64,000 bases of DNA, taken from NCBI GenBank assembly GCA_964531715.1, contig CAZHEE010000003.1:108075-172074 (forward strand). Reading direction: 5' to 3'. This document shows positions 53,534 through 62,318 of the stretch, piece after piece. Numbering within the stretch: position 1 is the stretch's first letter; each line of letters opens with the position of its first letter. The notes below the pieces were generated by a model that saw only the letters and a program-made list of their open reading frames with translations, did no database searches and was not told the DNA's origin. Origin of the DNA: UBA1664 sp964531715 (GTDB taxonomy: Bacteria; Pseudomonadota; Alphaproteobacteria; Micavibrionales; UBA1664). A program made the position numbers and the translations under genes.

Positions 53534-55996
53534 ATGGCTGATAATACAGCGGAAAATATCGAAGATTTATCTGTTTTAGCGGCTGAGCAAGCCGAATACG
53601 GGGCGGATTCAATCAAGGTTTTAAAAGGGCTGGATGCCGTTCGTAAACGTCCGGGCATGTATATCGGCGATACGGATGATGGTTCAGGCCTTCACCATAT
53701 GGTTTATGAGGTTATTGACAATGCGATTGATGAATCGCTTGCGGGTCACTGTGACCGTGTTCTCATCACGTTGAACGCCGATGGCTCTGTCACTGTTAAT
53801 GATAACGGACGCGGAATTCCCGTCGGCCTTCATAAAGAAGAAGGTGTGAGTGCGGCAGAGGTCATTATGACCCAGCTCCATGCCGGTGGGAAATTCGACC
53901 AGAACAGCTATAAAGTCTCGGGCGGATTACACGGGGTGGGTGTGTCGGTTGTCAATGCCTTGTCCGAATGGTTGACGTTGAGAATTTGGCGTGACGGCAA
54001 GGAGCATTTTATCCGCTTCCGCCATGGTGTTGCCGAAAAACCCCTTGAAGTGGTCGGTGATGCCAATGGTCAAAAGGGAACGGAGGTTACCTTTCTGCCA
54101 TCGACAGAGACATTCACAAAAACCGAATTTGATTTCTCGACATTGGAAGATCGTTTTCGCGAGCTGGCTTTCTTAAACAGCGGCGTTAATCTTGTTTTTC
54201 GTGATGAGCGTAAGGATGAGCCTAAAGTAAGCGTGCTTCACTATGAGGGCGGTATTCAAAGCTTCGTTGAATGGCTCGATCGTTCCAAAACGCAGATATT
54301 TAAGGAGCCGATAGCCCTGACCGGTGAGGAAGACGGCATCACGGTTGAGGCCGCCCTGACATGGACGGATGCCTATCATGAAACCATGCTGTGCTTTACC
54401 AATAATATCCCGCAACGTGATGGCGGGACTCATTTGGCAGGTTTTCGCGGTGCATTGACGCGTACGATTAATGCCTACGCCAATGAAACAGGCTTATTGA
54501 AAAAAGAGAAAGTCTCCCTCACAGGGGATGATATGCGTGAAGGCATGACATGTGTGCTTTCCGTCAAAGTGCCTGACCCAAAATTCTCATCACAAACCAA
54601 AGATAAGCTTGTATCTTCTGAGGTGCGGCCAGTGGTTGAGTCTAAGGTGAGTAAGGCACTCTCGACTTGGTTTGAGGAAAACCCGAATGAGGCAAAGAAA
54701 GTTGTCAGCAAAATTGTCGAGGCGGCAACAGCGCGTGAGGCCGCCCGAAAGGCAAGAGACCTGACACGCCGTAAAGGTGCGCTGGATATTGCATCCCTTC
54801 CGGGAAAGCTTGCCGATTGTCAGGAAAAAGACCCTGCCTTGTCGGAACTGTTTATTGTTGAGGGGGACTCGGCTGGCGGTTCGGCTAAGCAAGCCCGTTA
54901 CCGTAAAAACCAGGCAATTTTACCACTACGCGGAAAAATCCTGAATGTTGAACGGGCGCGGTTTGATCGGATGCTCGGCTCTCAGGAAATTGGAACGCTC
55001 ATCACCGCAATGGGGACAGGCATTGGTAAGGATGAATTTGATATTGAGAAGCTCCGCTATCACAAAATTGTGATCATGACCGATGCGGATGTGGATGGCT
55101 CTCATATTCGCACGCTCCTCCTGACATTTTTCTTCCGTCAAATGCCTGAAGTGATTGAGCGCGGCTATCTTTACATCGCGCAGCCACCGCTTTATAAGGT
55201 GAAGAAAGGCAACTCGTCTGAGACTTACCTGAAAGACGATGCCGCAATGGAAAGCTTTCTGTTTGATCAGGCCTCCAATAACGGGGCGATTATGGCGAAT
55301 GGGGAAACACTGGCAACAGGGGAACAATTGCGCAGCTTGCTGAATGAGCTTCGCCCGATGCGTGCCGCGATTGAAACACTGGCTCAAAAAACAGGGTCTT
55401 TGGATGTGATTGAACAGGCGGCGAATATCGGCGGTTTGACTGATAGTATTTTGGACGATGTGGGCAAAGGTGAGGCTTTCGCATCTGACATCACCGCGCG
55501 GCTCAATGCGATTGCCTCAAAGAATGAGCAAGCGTGGAAAGCCTCTTTCACTCCCGTTGGCGGTTATATTTTTGAACGGAATTTGCGTGGCGTGACCGAG
55601 CGTCACCGCGTTTCGGCAGAACAAATTCGCTCTGTCGAGGCGGCGCGCCTGACGAAAAAGCATGATTTACTCAATGATTACTTTTCAGGCAGCATTCAGC
55701 TCACCAACAAGGGTGATAAAATTGCAACTGTGCACGGGGCGCAAGGGTTAATTCAGGCGGCGATTACGCTTGGCAAAAAAGGCATTCAAATGTCGCGCTA
55801 TAAAGGTTTGGGTGAGATGAACCCAAATCAGTTATGGGAGACAACACTCGACCCTGATGCACGAACATTGTTGCAGGTCTCAATTCAAGATGCGATTAAG
55901 GCCGATGGCGTGTTCACCCGCCTGATGGGCGATGTGGTCGAGCCGCGCCGTGAGTTTATTCAGGATAACGCCCTGAAAGCCAATATTGATTTGTAA
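53534..55996 (+). CDS. gyrB: DNA gyrase subunit B
   Basis: This 820-residue subunit binds ATP and drives DNA supercoiling with GyrA. It has the GHKL ATPase (EVIDNAIDESLAG, DNGRGIPVG, GGLHGVGVSVVNAL), the transducer Lys region (QTKDKL), the TOPRIM domain EGDSAGGSAKQARY with DADVDGSHIRTLLLTF, and the C-terminal MSRYKGLGEMNPNQLWETT. There is an insertion of about 30-50 residues in the TOPRIM to C-terminal region, as in other Gram-negatives. It follows recF with a repeat between. Confidence 0.97.
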   Translation: MADNTAENIEDLSVLAAEQAEYGADSIKVLKGLDAVRKRPGMYIGDTDDGSGLHHMVYEVIDNAIDESLAGHCDRVLITLNADGSVTVNDNGRGIPVGLHKEEGVSAAEVIMTQLHAGGKFDQNSYKVSGGLHGVGVSVVNALSEWLTLRIWRDGKEHFIRFRHGVAEKPLEVVGDANGQKGTEVTFLPSTETFTKTEFDFSTLEDRFRELAFLNSGVNLVFRDERKDEPKVSVLHYEGGIQSFVEWLDRSKTQIFKEPIALTGEEDGITVEAALTWTDAYHETMLCFTNNIPQRDGGTHLAGFRGALTRTINAYANETGLLKKEKVSLTGDDMREGMTCVLSVKVPDPKFSSQTKDKLVSSEVRPVVESKVSKALSTWFEENPNEAKKVVSKIVEAATAREAARKARDLTRRKGALDIASLPGKLADCQEKDPALSELFIVEGDSAGGSAKQARYRKNQAILPLRGKILNVERARFDRMLGSQEIGTLITAMGTGIGKDEFDIEKLRYHKIVIMTDADVDGSHIRTLLLTFFFRQMPEVIERGYLYIAQPPLYKVKKGNSSETYLKDDAAMESFLFDQASNNGAIMANGETLATGEQLRSLLNELRPMRAAIETLAQKTGSLDVIEQAANIGGLTDSILDDVGKGEAFASDITARLNAIASKNEQAWKASFTPVGGYIFERNLRGVTERHRVSAEQIRSVEAARLTKKHDLLNDYFSGSIQLTNKGDKIATVHGAQGLIQAAITLGKKGIQMSRYKGLGEMNPNQLWETTLDPDARTLLQVSIQDAIKADGVFTRLMGDVVEPRREFIQDNALKANIDL

Positions 55997-56047
55997 TCGC
56001 TTTTTTACACGAAGTCGCAAAAGCACAAGGTTTTCCAATAAACGCAC

Positions 56048-56066
56048 CCCCGCACTTGATGCGGGG
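56048..56066. repeat. Small palindrome in gyrB-rlmB gap
   Basis: CCCCGCA and TGCGGGG flank CTTGA. It resembles family B in layout (C-rich arm, CTTGA or CTTGT core). It lies about 50 bases past gyrB and may serve as a terminator stem. Confidence 0.6.
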
Positions 56067-56119
56067 CTTATAAAGTTTGAACGACTGAGGGAAACAGAGA
56101 AAGACAGAGATTTCCCACG

Positions 56120-56204
56120 CGTCATTGCGAGAAACGGAGTGACGAAGCAATCCATACCATATCAAAGATTGCATGGATTGCACGCACGGAGGCGTGCAAT
56201 GACG
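56120..56204. repeat. Dispersed repeat with CGTCATTGC ends
   Basis: CGTCATTGC (56120-56128) and GCAATGACG (56196-56204) bracket an 85-bp element with GACGAAGCAATCCAT and a second GGATTGCACG. This kind of sequence is scattered through many bacterial genomes. The ends resemble family C. With the palindrome before it, it fills the 311-base gap between gyrB and rlmB; no gene is seen there. Confidence 0.7.
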
Positions 56205-56307
56205 AACATAAAAAAACTTCGTGTTTACTTCGTTTACTTCGTATCTTCGCGTTAAGAAAAAATCATATCCCTCCACTCATTTCATTCGATCAAGATGTCA
56301 GATTTAT

Positions 56308-57069
56308 TTATTTACCGCTAAAAGTATAAAACGCAACGGCGGCGGCGTTGGAAACATTGAGTGTCGGCACTGCGCCCCCTGTAGGTAAACGGATGAGCGC
56401 GTCGCAATGCTCTTTAATCTTTGGTCTTAAGCCTGCCCCTTCCGCACCGAAAACAAGGCAGTGTAAAGAATGAGGCTTCACATGGCGACTTGCCGCCTCA
56501 TCAGGGGATAATGTGCCGTCCTCATCCAGTCCATAAACCGCAATCTGGTTATCCTGTAATTGCTCAATCGCGCGGGAAAGATTGGTTTCACGGATAAGCG
56601 CGATATGTTCAACCGCACCGCATGCGGCCTTGGCGAGTGTCCCCGTCATCTCGGGCGCATGACGGCTCTGCACGATAATGGCATCCATTTGAAAGGCGCA
56701 AGCCGAGCGCATAATCGCCCCGACATTGTGGGGGTCGGTTACCTGATCAAGCATGGCAATGGCAAGCGATTTACCGCTTTTCGCCTTAATCATAAGGTCG
56801 GACAGAAAAACTTCTTCCAATGGCGCGCATTGAATGGCAAGCCCCTGATGCACCGCGCCTTGGGGTAAGCGTTTTGTAATCACGGCCTTATCGACCTTGT
56901 CAGCTTGCGGGCGTTTTGAGCCTTTCGGCGTATTCCAAGCCTCAATCATTTTGGCAGTTTTATCCGTAACGAGCAGCGAATGAATGGCACGTTCAGGGTT
57001 TTCCCATGCGGCCTTTACGGCATGCAATCCCCATAACCATTCGGTGTTTCTTATCTGGCTTTTTTGCAT
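56308..57069 (-). CDS. rlmB: 23S rRNA ribose methyltransferase RlmB (TrmH family)
   Basis: This 253-residue SPOUT enzyme methylates the 2'-OH of G2251 in 23S rRNA if it is the RlmB orthologue. The substrate-binding N-terminal domain starts WLWGLHAVKAAWENP. The knot motifs are LDQVTDPHNVGAIMRSA, LVFGAEGAGL and LPTGGAVPTLNVSNAAAVA. It lies 12 bases after dotL on the same strand. TrmH-family members are hard to separate, so the exact target is from best match to RlmB features. Confidence 0.88.
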   Translation of the reverse strand: MQKSQIRNTEWLWGLHAVKAAWENPERAIHSLLVTDKTAKMIEAWNTPKGSKRPQADKVDKAVITKRLPQGAVHQGLAIQCAPLEEVFLSDLMIKAKSGKSLAIAMLDQVTDPHNVGAIMRSACAFQMDAIIVQSRHAPEMTGTLAKAACGAVEHIALIRETNLSRAIEQLQDNQIAVYGLDEDGTLSPDEAASRHVKPHSLHCLVFGAEGAGLRPKIKEHCDALIRLPTGGAVPTLNVSNAAAVAFYTFSGK

Positions 57070-57081
57070 GAATGATGCGGT

Positions 57082-59469
57082 CTAACGCCCTGCCTTGCCG
57101 GGTGTTTGTGCAGGCGATATTGTTTTCGCCTTGAAGCCTTTGCTATCGCCCTGACCCTGATTGTAAGTCTCAAGCGTTGGTGGCGTGAATAATCCGGCCG
57201 TTAAGGTTTCGGCGGCGGATTGGAGGATTTCTTTCACCTCGTCACTTAAATTTTCAGGCAGGATTGTCAGCCCGTTTTCAGCCTTTTGCTTAACGGCTTC
57301 CTCGGCTGTATAGCCACCACTTCCGCCGCTTGATGAGGTAGAGCCTTCATCCTCTTTTTTATCTTCATCATCGGACTTACCATTGATAATATCCGACCAA
57401 CTCATTTCCCCTTTAGAAACAACAGGGTCATCGGAAGAGGTTTCAGCCATATCACTCGGTTTCTGCAAGGCTTTTTCAACCGCACCGGGGTTTTCTGTTG
57501 CGTAAAGATGGGCAATCGCCATAGCGCCTTGTTCAATCGCGCTCAGATTATTCTCGGTTGCGGCGGTCAGGCCTTCAATAACTGTTTCCAAATCGTTTTC
57601 AGGCGCGGTTTTGACATCGGCCTTGGCCGCGGTCCAGCTTTTATGCACCAAACGATCACGCAAGGCGGTCACGTTTTTAATATTGCGCATCATATAATCG
57701 TCAGGCTTGCCAAAGCCGAGTAATTTTTGAACGCGCATCGCCTTCCCTGTCCCTGGGGAGCAATAGAAAATCTGGATTTCATCAACAATGTTTGAATAAG
57801 CCAGCGCGGCCTGCCCTTCCTTGAATTCCTGCGCAGAGCCGTAATCAATTTTATCAACAAACTGGACGCTCGCCGACATTTCTGTTTCAAACGAGCCTGT
57901 AAGTGATCCAGGATTGACCTTATATCCGCCCACCTGTGTGGCGATGGCTTTTCCGAGTGTGTCTTCAAAGAATGTCTTGGTCGTGCCGGGGTCGGAGAGT
58001 TTTCCGAATATCTTAATGTTACAGTTGGCGGTGATTGAGCGCGCCTCTTCCTTCACCCGCTTTTCAAGTGCCGCAAGATCCTGCGCCGCATAAACAAGCG
58101 AGAAACCAAGCGACCGCGCCTGCGCCGCCATAACCGCCATACCATCCGTCACGTAATATCCGACCTCATCAAACACCGTCATAAATGGTGTTAAGGAATT
58201 TGTCGGTTTATTCTCGATAACTTTAGAGGTTTCCCCCTCAACCGTTGCACCGAGTGTTGTTCCCATCATTCCTTTCAATGTCGCAGCGATGATTTTACCC
58301 AGATTGGCCGTCTCATCCCCTGATTTTTCAAGGGCCGGGATAAGCACGACCAGAATGCGACGGTTGAGAACCACATCCACCATATCGATATCGGCATTTT
58401 GAACATCAAAGATATAACCATATTCATCGCCCAGCGATTGGAGCGAACGGGTAAATTGCATGGTCAGATAGCCATGCTGCTGCATCGGGACTTGGGCATC
58501 ACTTTGCGGGACATCGGGGCCTGCGGGTCTTTCCTTCCCTTCATCGTCAAAGGCTGCATCAACATATCCCGGCAATGTATCGAGATATCCCTTCACACTA
58601 TCGCGTAATTTTGCAGGGAGCGCCTCATTGCGTGAAAGCTTAATCACATCAGGGAAATTCATGGCTTGACGTACGGTTGTGATAGAAAGCGGCATATCCA
58701 TATTATCGCGAAGCCAAGTGAGCGCAGGCATCAGAGAGCCGAGCAAGGAGACTGCCCGTTCCTTCCACATCGCATTATCTCCGCCTGCCTCCGGCATCAA
58801 AGATACAAGCATGTTTGTAAGGTATGAGGCGGAGCCACTGCTAAACGGGTTTAAAGAATTGGATGGTGCCTTTTTATCCGAATTTCCGGTCATATAGTTA
58901 AGGACAAGCAAATCATCATCACGCCCGAAACGACGACAGAGGGATGAGAGTGATGACCATAAATCCGTATCCGCCTTCCCGTCAATATAGACAAAACCCG
59001 ACCCCCATGTGAGCGCATTCGTCACCATGGATTTTAGACCCTCCGTCTTACCTGCCCCCGTTGTCCCGAGATACAGAAAGTGGGTTCGGATATCATTATT
59101 GGTAAACCAGATTTCCTCCCCGCCATTATCGGATGTATTGCCGAGATAGAGGATACCTTCAGGCTTGCCGCTTCGCCCGCCGCCGACATTTTTCGGGTCT
59201 TTCTTATATTTCGTCCATGAGGGAAGCTTATGCGTGAGAACACGCGTACGGGAATAAAGAAACCATGCATAGAGTAAGCCGATAACGAGGAGAATATCAG
59301 CAAATAAAATACCTTCATCAAAAAACGTCGCCGCAAAGCCAAGCGTGATAAAAGTAATGGCGGCATTATCGGATTGGGTAAACCAATCGGCGATTTTCAC
59401 GCCCATCGGTCTGGTATCCCTTAACCAGTGATTAATCCCGTAACTATGCCGTCTTTCGTCTAATGCCAT
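57082..59469 (-). CDS. dotL: DotL/IcmO-type type IV coupling ATPase
   Basis: This 795-residue inner-membrane ATPase recruits substrates to a type IVB secretion or conjugation machine. Two membrane segments are at about 36-52 and 56-72, Walker A GTTGAGKT is at 135-142, and Walker B is MTVFDEVGYYV at about 430. The length and the N-terminal layout match Legionella DotL (783) and IncI TrbC rather than VirD4. The C-terminal 130 residues are acidic and low in complexity, the region where DotL binds adaptors. It is translated with the gene 12 bases upstream. Confidence 0.88.
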   Translation of the reverse strand: MALDERRHSYGINHWLRDTRPMGVKIADWFTQSDNAAITFITLGFAATFFDEGILFADILLVIGLLYAWFLYSRTRVLTHKLPSWTKYKKDPKNVGGGRSGKPEGILYLGNTSDNGGEEIWFTNNDIRTHFLYLGTTGAGKTEGLKSMVTNALTWGSGFVYIDGKADTDLWSSLSSLCRRFGRDDDLLVLNYMTGNSDKKAPSNSLNPFSSGSASYLTNMLVSLMPEAGGDNAMWKERAVSLLGSLMPALTWLRDNMDMPLSITTVRQAMNFPDVIKLSRNEALPAKLRDSVKGYLDTLPGYVDAAFDDEGKERPAGPDVPQSDAQVPMQQHGYLTMQFTRSLQSLGDEYGYIFDVQNADIDMVDVVLNRRILVVLIPALEKSGDETANLGKIIAATLKGMMGTTLGATVEGETSKVIENKPTNSLTPFMTVFDEVGYYVTDGMAVMAAQARSLGFSLVYAAQDLAALEKRVKEEARSITANCNIKIFGKLSDPGTTKTFFEDTLGKAIATQVGGYKVNPGSLTGSFETEMSASVQFVDKIDYGSAQEFKEGQAALAYSNIVDEIQIFYCSPGTGKAMRVQKLLGFGKPDDYMMRNIKNVTALRDRLVHKSWTAAKADVKTAPENDLETVIEGLTAATENNLSAIEQGAMAIAHLYATENPGAVEKALQKPSDMAETSSDDPVVSKGEMSWSDIINGKSDDEDKKEDEGSTSSSGGSGGYTAEEAVKQKAENGLTILPENLSDEVKEILQSAAETLTAGLFTPPTLETYNQGQGDSKGFKAKTISPAQTPGKAGR

Positions 59470-59481
59470 ATCTTAATCTTT

Positions 59482-60093
59482 TTATAATCCTAAAAAGGGG
59501 AGCACGCCCTTGCTGCCGCCGCGATCATTCATATAATCATCGGCGGATAACGGCACACCGACCGCATCGGGATTGCTTTCAACAGTCGGTTGCGGCGGTG
59601 CCGGTGCCTGCATCGGTACTGGTGTTGAAGGAGCCATGCTCGATGTTTCAGGTGACGTTGTAACCGCCGCCTCACCGCCCAAAAATCTGTCAGCGACCAA
59701 TAAATAAAGCACATATAAAAATGCGATAAAAATGAATGTCATGACCGCAATTTTTAAAACAGAGAACAAAGTCGTTATTAAATCAGAGCCTGATTGGCTC
59801 GCGCTGTCACGATTGCCTGCAACACGCCCAACCATGGTCATGGCCTCAACGGCTTGCTTTCTGTCCATATAATAGGCGATATCTTCGATTTTGATACTTT
59901 TGCCCGTCCCTTCAATTTTTTGAAGGACATGCAGGCCGTTATCATCCTTTTCCACCCGCATGAAGAAACTGCCCCCATCACTATTATCCAAAGATATCAT
60001 CCAGACAACAGGCGTCATGGCATCGGGAAGGGACAGCACCAGCTTCCCTTCCGTTATACGGGCCGAGGCTTTTTCACTTTTATTGTTAAGCAT
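59482..60093 (-). CDS. Unrecognised one-pass protein between dotM and dotL
   Basis: This 203-residue protein is not recognised. Residues 1-95 look like a soluble folded domain (LVLSLPDAMTPVVWMISLDNSDGG). One membrane segment lies at about 108-135, and the rest is a Pro-rich tail (STPVPMQAPAPPQPT). In IncI plasmids the gene between trbA (DotM-like) and trbC (DotL-like) is trbB, a thioredoxin; this protein has no CxxC and is something else. Position suggests a coupling-complex component, but that is inference. Confidence 0.6.
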   Translation of the reverse strand: MLNNKSEKASARITEGKLVLSLPDAMTPVVWMISLDNSDGGSFFMRVEKDDNGLHVLQKIEGTGKSIKIEDIAYYMDRKQAVEAMTMVGRVAGNRDSASQSGSDLITTLFSVLKIAVMTFIFIAFLYVLYLLVADRFLGGEAAVTTSPETSSMAPSTPVPMQAPAPPQPTVESNPDAVGVPLSADDYMNDRGGSKGVLPFLGL

Positions 60094-60154
60094 GGTTGTT
60101 ACTTCTCTGCTTCATGTGTGTTTTCTATTATATTACACTATTTCTCATATTCAC

Positions 60155-60216
60155 GTCACCCTGAACTTATTTCAGGGTCTTTTTTGAATTACATTCTGAA
60201 CTAAATTCAGGATGAC
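60155..60216. repeat. Dispersed palindromic repeat (family E)
   Basis: GTCACCCTGAA at the left end matches TTCAGGATGAC at the right end, with an inner CCTGAACTTATTTCAGG. It fills most of the gap between dotM and the one-pass gene. This sequence type is common in many bacterial genomes; its role here is unknown. Confidence 0.7.
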
Positions 60217-60234
60217 TTTATTAATGTTTCTTTC

Positions 60235-61485
60235 TCACGTTCCGACCGGTTTCATCACACCCTTATTTTTTTGCGGCGCTTTATGGTTTTTAATCATGCT
60301 GAAATCCAGTTGCGGTATAGGGGCAGAGCGTTGATTATCTTCCAGATAGCCACTCAAAACATCGACCGCATCTTTTAACATCGGCTTTGGTATCGGTCGT
60401 TTAACCTGACGCTCGGCACGAAAATGGCTCATCGCACCGACTGCCTCGGCATGATAGGATTGCCGTCCGAGATTATTGAGCGGATACCACAAGTTTCTGT
60501 CATGCCCGCGAAGCCACAGGAACTGAGCAGGGGCAAGTACGCCGCCTTCCGACCGTGCCAGATTAAGCGCGCCCAATAAGGCGGTGACAACATAACCATG
60601 ATGATTGCAAACCGATAAAGTTTCCGCACTCAAAGATTTATTACCGATTATCTTCCTTGCTTTTCGTACAAGCGTGCCTGAGAGGTTGAGTCCCCCTTTA
60701 TGATTCCAAGATTGCGATAATTCGCCGAGCAAATCATCGGCTTCATTTCTTTTTCGCGCGGCTTTGAGCGCAAAACAGGCCAGCAAGACTTGCTGATAAG
60801 GTTTCAGCTTTTTCGGGCCTCGCCATCTCTCGCCCAGTTGTTTTTTCAATGCCTTTTCCATGGCATTGCGGTCAACCTTACCGTCAGGAATTGGTACTTT
60901 ATGAAAGGCGACCCATTCTTCAGGGCTTAAGGCTTCGGCAAAGAGCGGTAATTCGGCAGGAACCAAATCCCCCGGTGAACGATGTGCCACATCGGTAAGC
61001 GGGTTAAACTCAATCATCGGGGCGATTGCCGGGAATGTCTGCGCCTGCTTTGTAATCAGTTTTTGCAGGCTGAACTTACTGCGGTGATGGCTTGTCGGGC
61101 CTCGGAACAGCACAAGCCCTGCCAGTAATAAAAATATTCCGCCAATTAGCCATCGCATCGGCTTTAAAGCGGCCAACGATGTTGCATGGATCAACGACCA
61201 TAAATTTCCATTGTCTTTCAGGTTTTGAGGGTCTGCCGTGCGAATGAATTGACGCGCCTGCGCAAATGTCATGGGCTGCGTGCCTTGTGGGGTTGTAATT
61301 CGAACCGTGTAATCATCATCCGTCCAAAGGGAAGCCACGGCAAACTCGGCCGACCGAACCCAGATATAGCCTTGTAAAACCTGAGGCTTAAAGGCGTACC
61401 AAATCCCCCACAACATGGCGCAGGGAATGAGGATGATAAAAAACAACATCCATAAACCGTTATCCGCTTCGTTACCGCCTGACAT
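60235..61485 (-). CDS. dotM: DotM/IcmP-type type IV coupling protein
   Basis: This 416-residue protein has two membrane segments (about 9-29 and 112-130) and a large cytoplasmic domain. It contains FLWLRGHDRNLWYPLNNLGRQSYHAEAVGAMSHF, which matches the conserved DotM/TrbA motif. In Legionella, DotM forms the coupling subcomplex with DotL and binds acidic effector tails. Adjacent dotL makes the call strong. No other dot/icm gene (dotB, dotG, dotH, dotO) is in the window. Confidence 0.85.
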   Translation of the reverse strand: MSGGNEADNGLWMLFFIILIPCAMLWGIWYAFKPQVLQGYIWVRSAEFAVASLWTDDDYTVRITTPQGTQPMTFAQARQFIRTADPQNLKDNGNLWSLIHATSLAALKPMRWLIGGIFLLLAGLVLFRGPTSHHRSKFSLQKLITKQAQTFPAIAPMIEFNPLTDVAHRSPGDLVPAELPLFAEALSPEEWVAFHKVPIPDGKVDRNAMEKALKKQLGERWRGPKKLKPYQQVLLACFALKAARKRNEADDLLGELSQSWNHKGGLNLSGTLVRKARKIIGNKSLSAETLSVCNHHGYVVTALLGALNLARSEGGVLAPAQFLWLRGHDRNLWYPLNNLGRQSYHAEAVGAMSHFRAERQVKRPIPKPMLKDAVDVLSGYLEDNQRSAPIPQLDFSMIKNHKAPQKNKGVMKPVGT

Positions 61486-61616
61486 ATTTTGTTATAGCCT
61501 TCGCTCTTTAAAATTGCTTTGATATTTTATATAACAAAGTTGAATAGGGTTTGACAAAGGAAAAGCATATCGACTATAAGAAGTTTGTTGAAATCAATAT
61601 GAGATTTTTGGGTTTG

Positions 61617-61691
61617 GCCGGCATAGCACAGTGGTAGTGCAGTCGATTTGTAATCGAAAGGTCGCGAGTTCGAATCTTGCTGCCGGCACCA
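61617..61691 (+). tRNA. tRNA-Thr (UGU)
   Basis: The acceptor stem GCCGGCA (61617-61623) pairs with TGCCGGC (61681-61687), discriminator A, and CCA is encoded. The anticodon loop TTTGTAA gives UGU, threonine. GTTCGAATC forms the T arm. Confidence 0.95.
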
Positions 61692-61790
61692 TTCGCCCGC
61701 ATTGTTGATTTCGGGTATGCGTTTTTTTCTTACCCGAAGAGCACAAACATAACCGCCCATCATTCGGTGCGTTTTATGTAAATATATTGT

Positions 61791-61864
61791 TGGGGTATAG
61801 CCAAGCGGTAAGGCAGCGGTTTTTGGTATCGCCATCCCTGGTTCGAATCCAGGTACCCCAGCCA
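61791..61864 (+). tRNA. tRNA-Gln (UUG)
   Basis: TGGGGTA (61791-61797) pairs with TACCCCA (61854-61860), followed by discriminator G and an encoded CCA. The anticodon loop TTTTGGT gives UUG, glutamine. Downstream sequence changes character, so this tRNA may be an integration site. Confidence 0.95.
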
Positions 61865-62318
61865 TTTCACTCTTTTCAAACCATTTTGAGACTATTTCTA
61901 ATTAGGCCATAAAGTCCAGTTTCTGCGCCGTTTTGCGCTGGTTATCCGCCCACCTCGTGAGGTGTTTATCTCCCTATTTTTAGCCTATTTTGTCTCCTTT
62001 TTGCCGATAGTCTCCTTTATGTGTTCACCTTTGCCTTCCGAGGTGAACGGACAAGTTTCTTTATTTTATGCGGGTTGCAGAGGATTGTAAAAATCAGAAG
62101 TTTGTTAACGGCTAACATATCGGAATATTTTATATAAAACCGTGCGCTCTTATTTTAAAAGAATGTGTAAGTTATTATAAAAGTTAAATTTATTTGTTCA
62201 CCTTCAGTTATTGTAATAAATATTATATGTTGTTTCTAAGGTGAACGCCTGAGTAATGAGGGCATTTAATGAATAGTATTATAGATATAACAGTTCAAGC
62301 AAGTAAAAGGATTTTCGT
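61865..62318. other. 454-base gene-free stretch after tRNA-Gln
   Basis: No coding frame is supported here. It holds two inverted pairs of one motif: GTTCACCT/AGGTGAAC at 62023-62048, and GTTCACCTT/AAGGTGAAC at 62196-62246. The stretch is A+T-rich from about 62050. The four motif copies could be recombinase or regulator binding sites upstream of proS. Confidence 0.6.

Noticed and set aside
61527..61865. A 112-codon minus-strand frame reading PGFEPGMAIPKTAALPLGYTP
   Set aside because: It is the antisense of the two tRNA genes, a well-known false protein.
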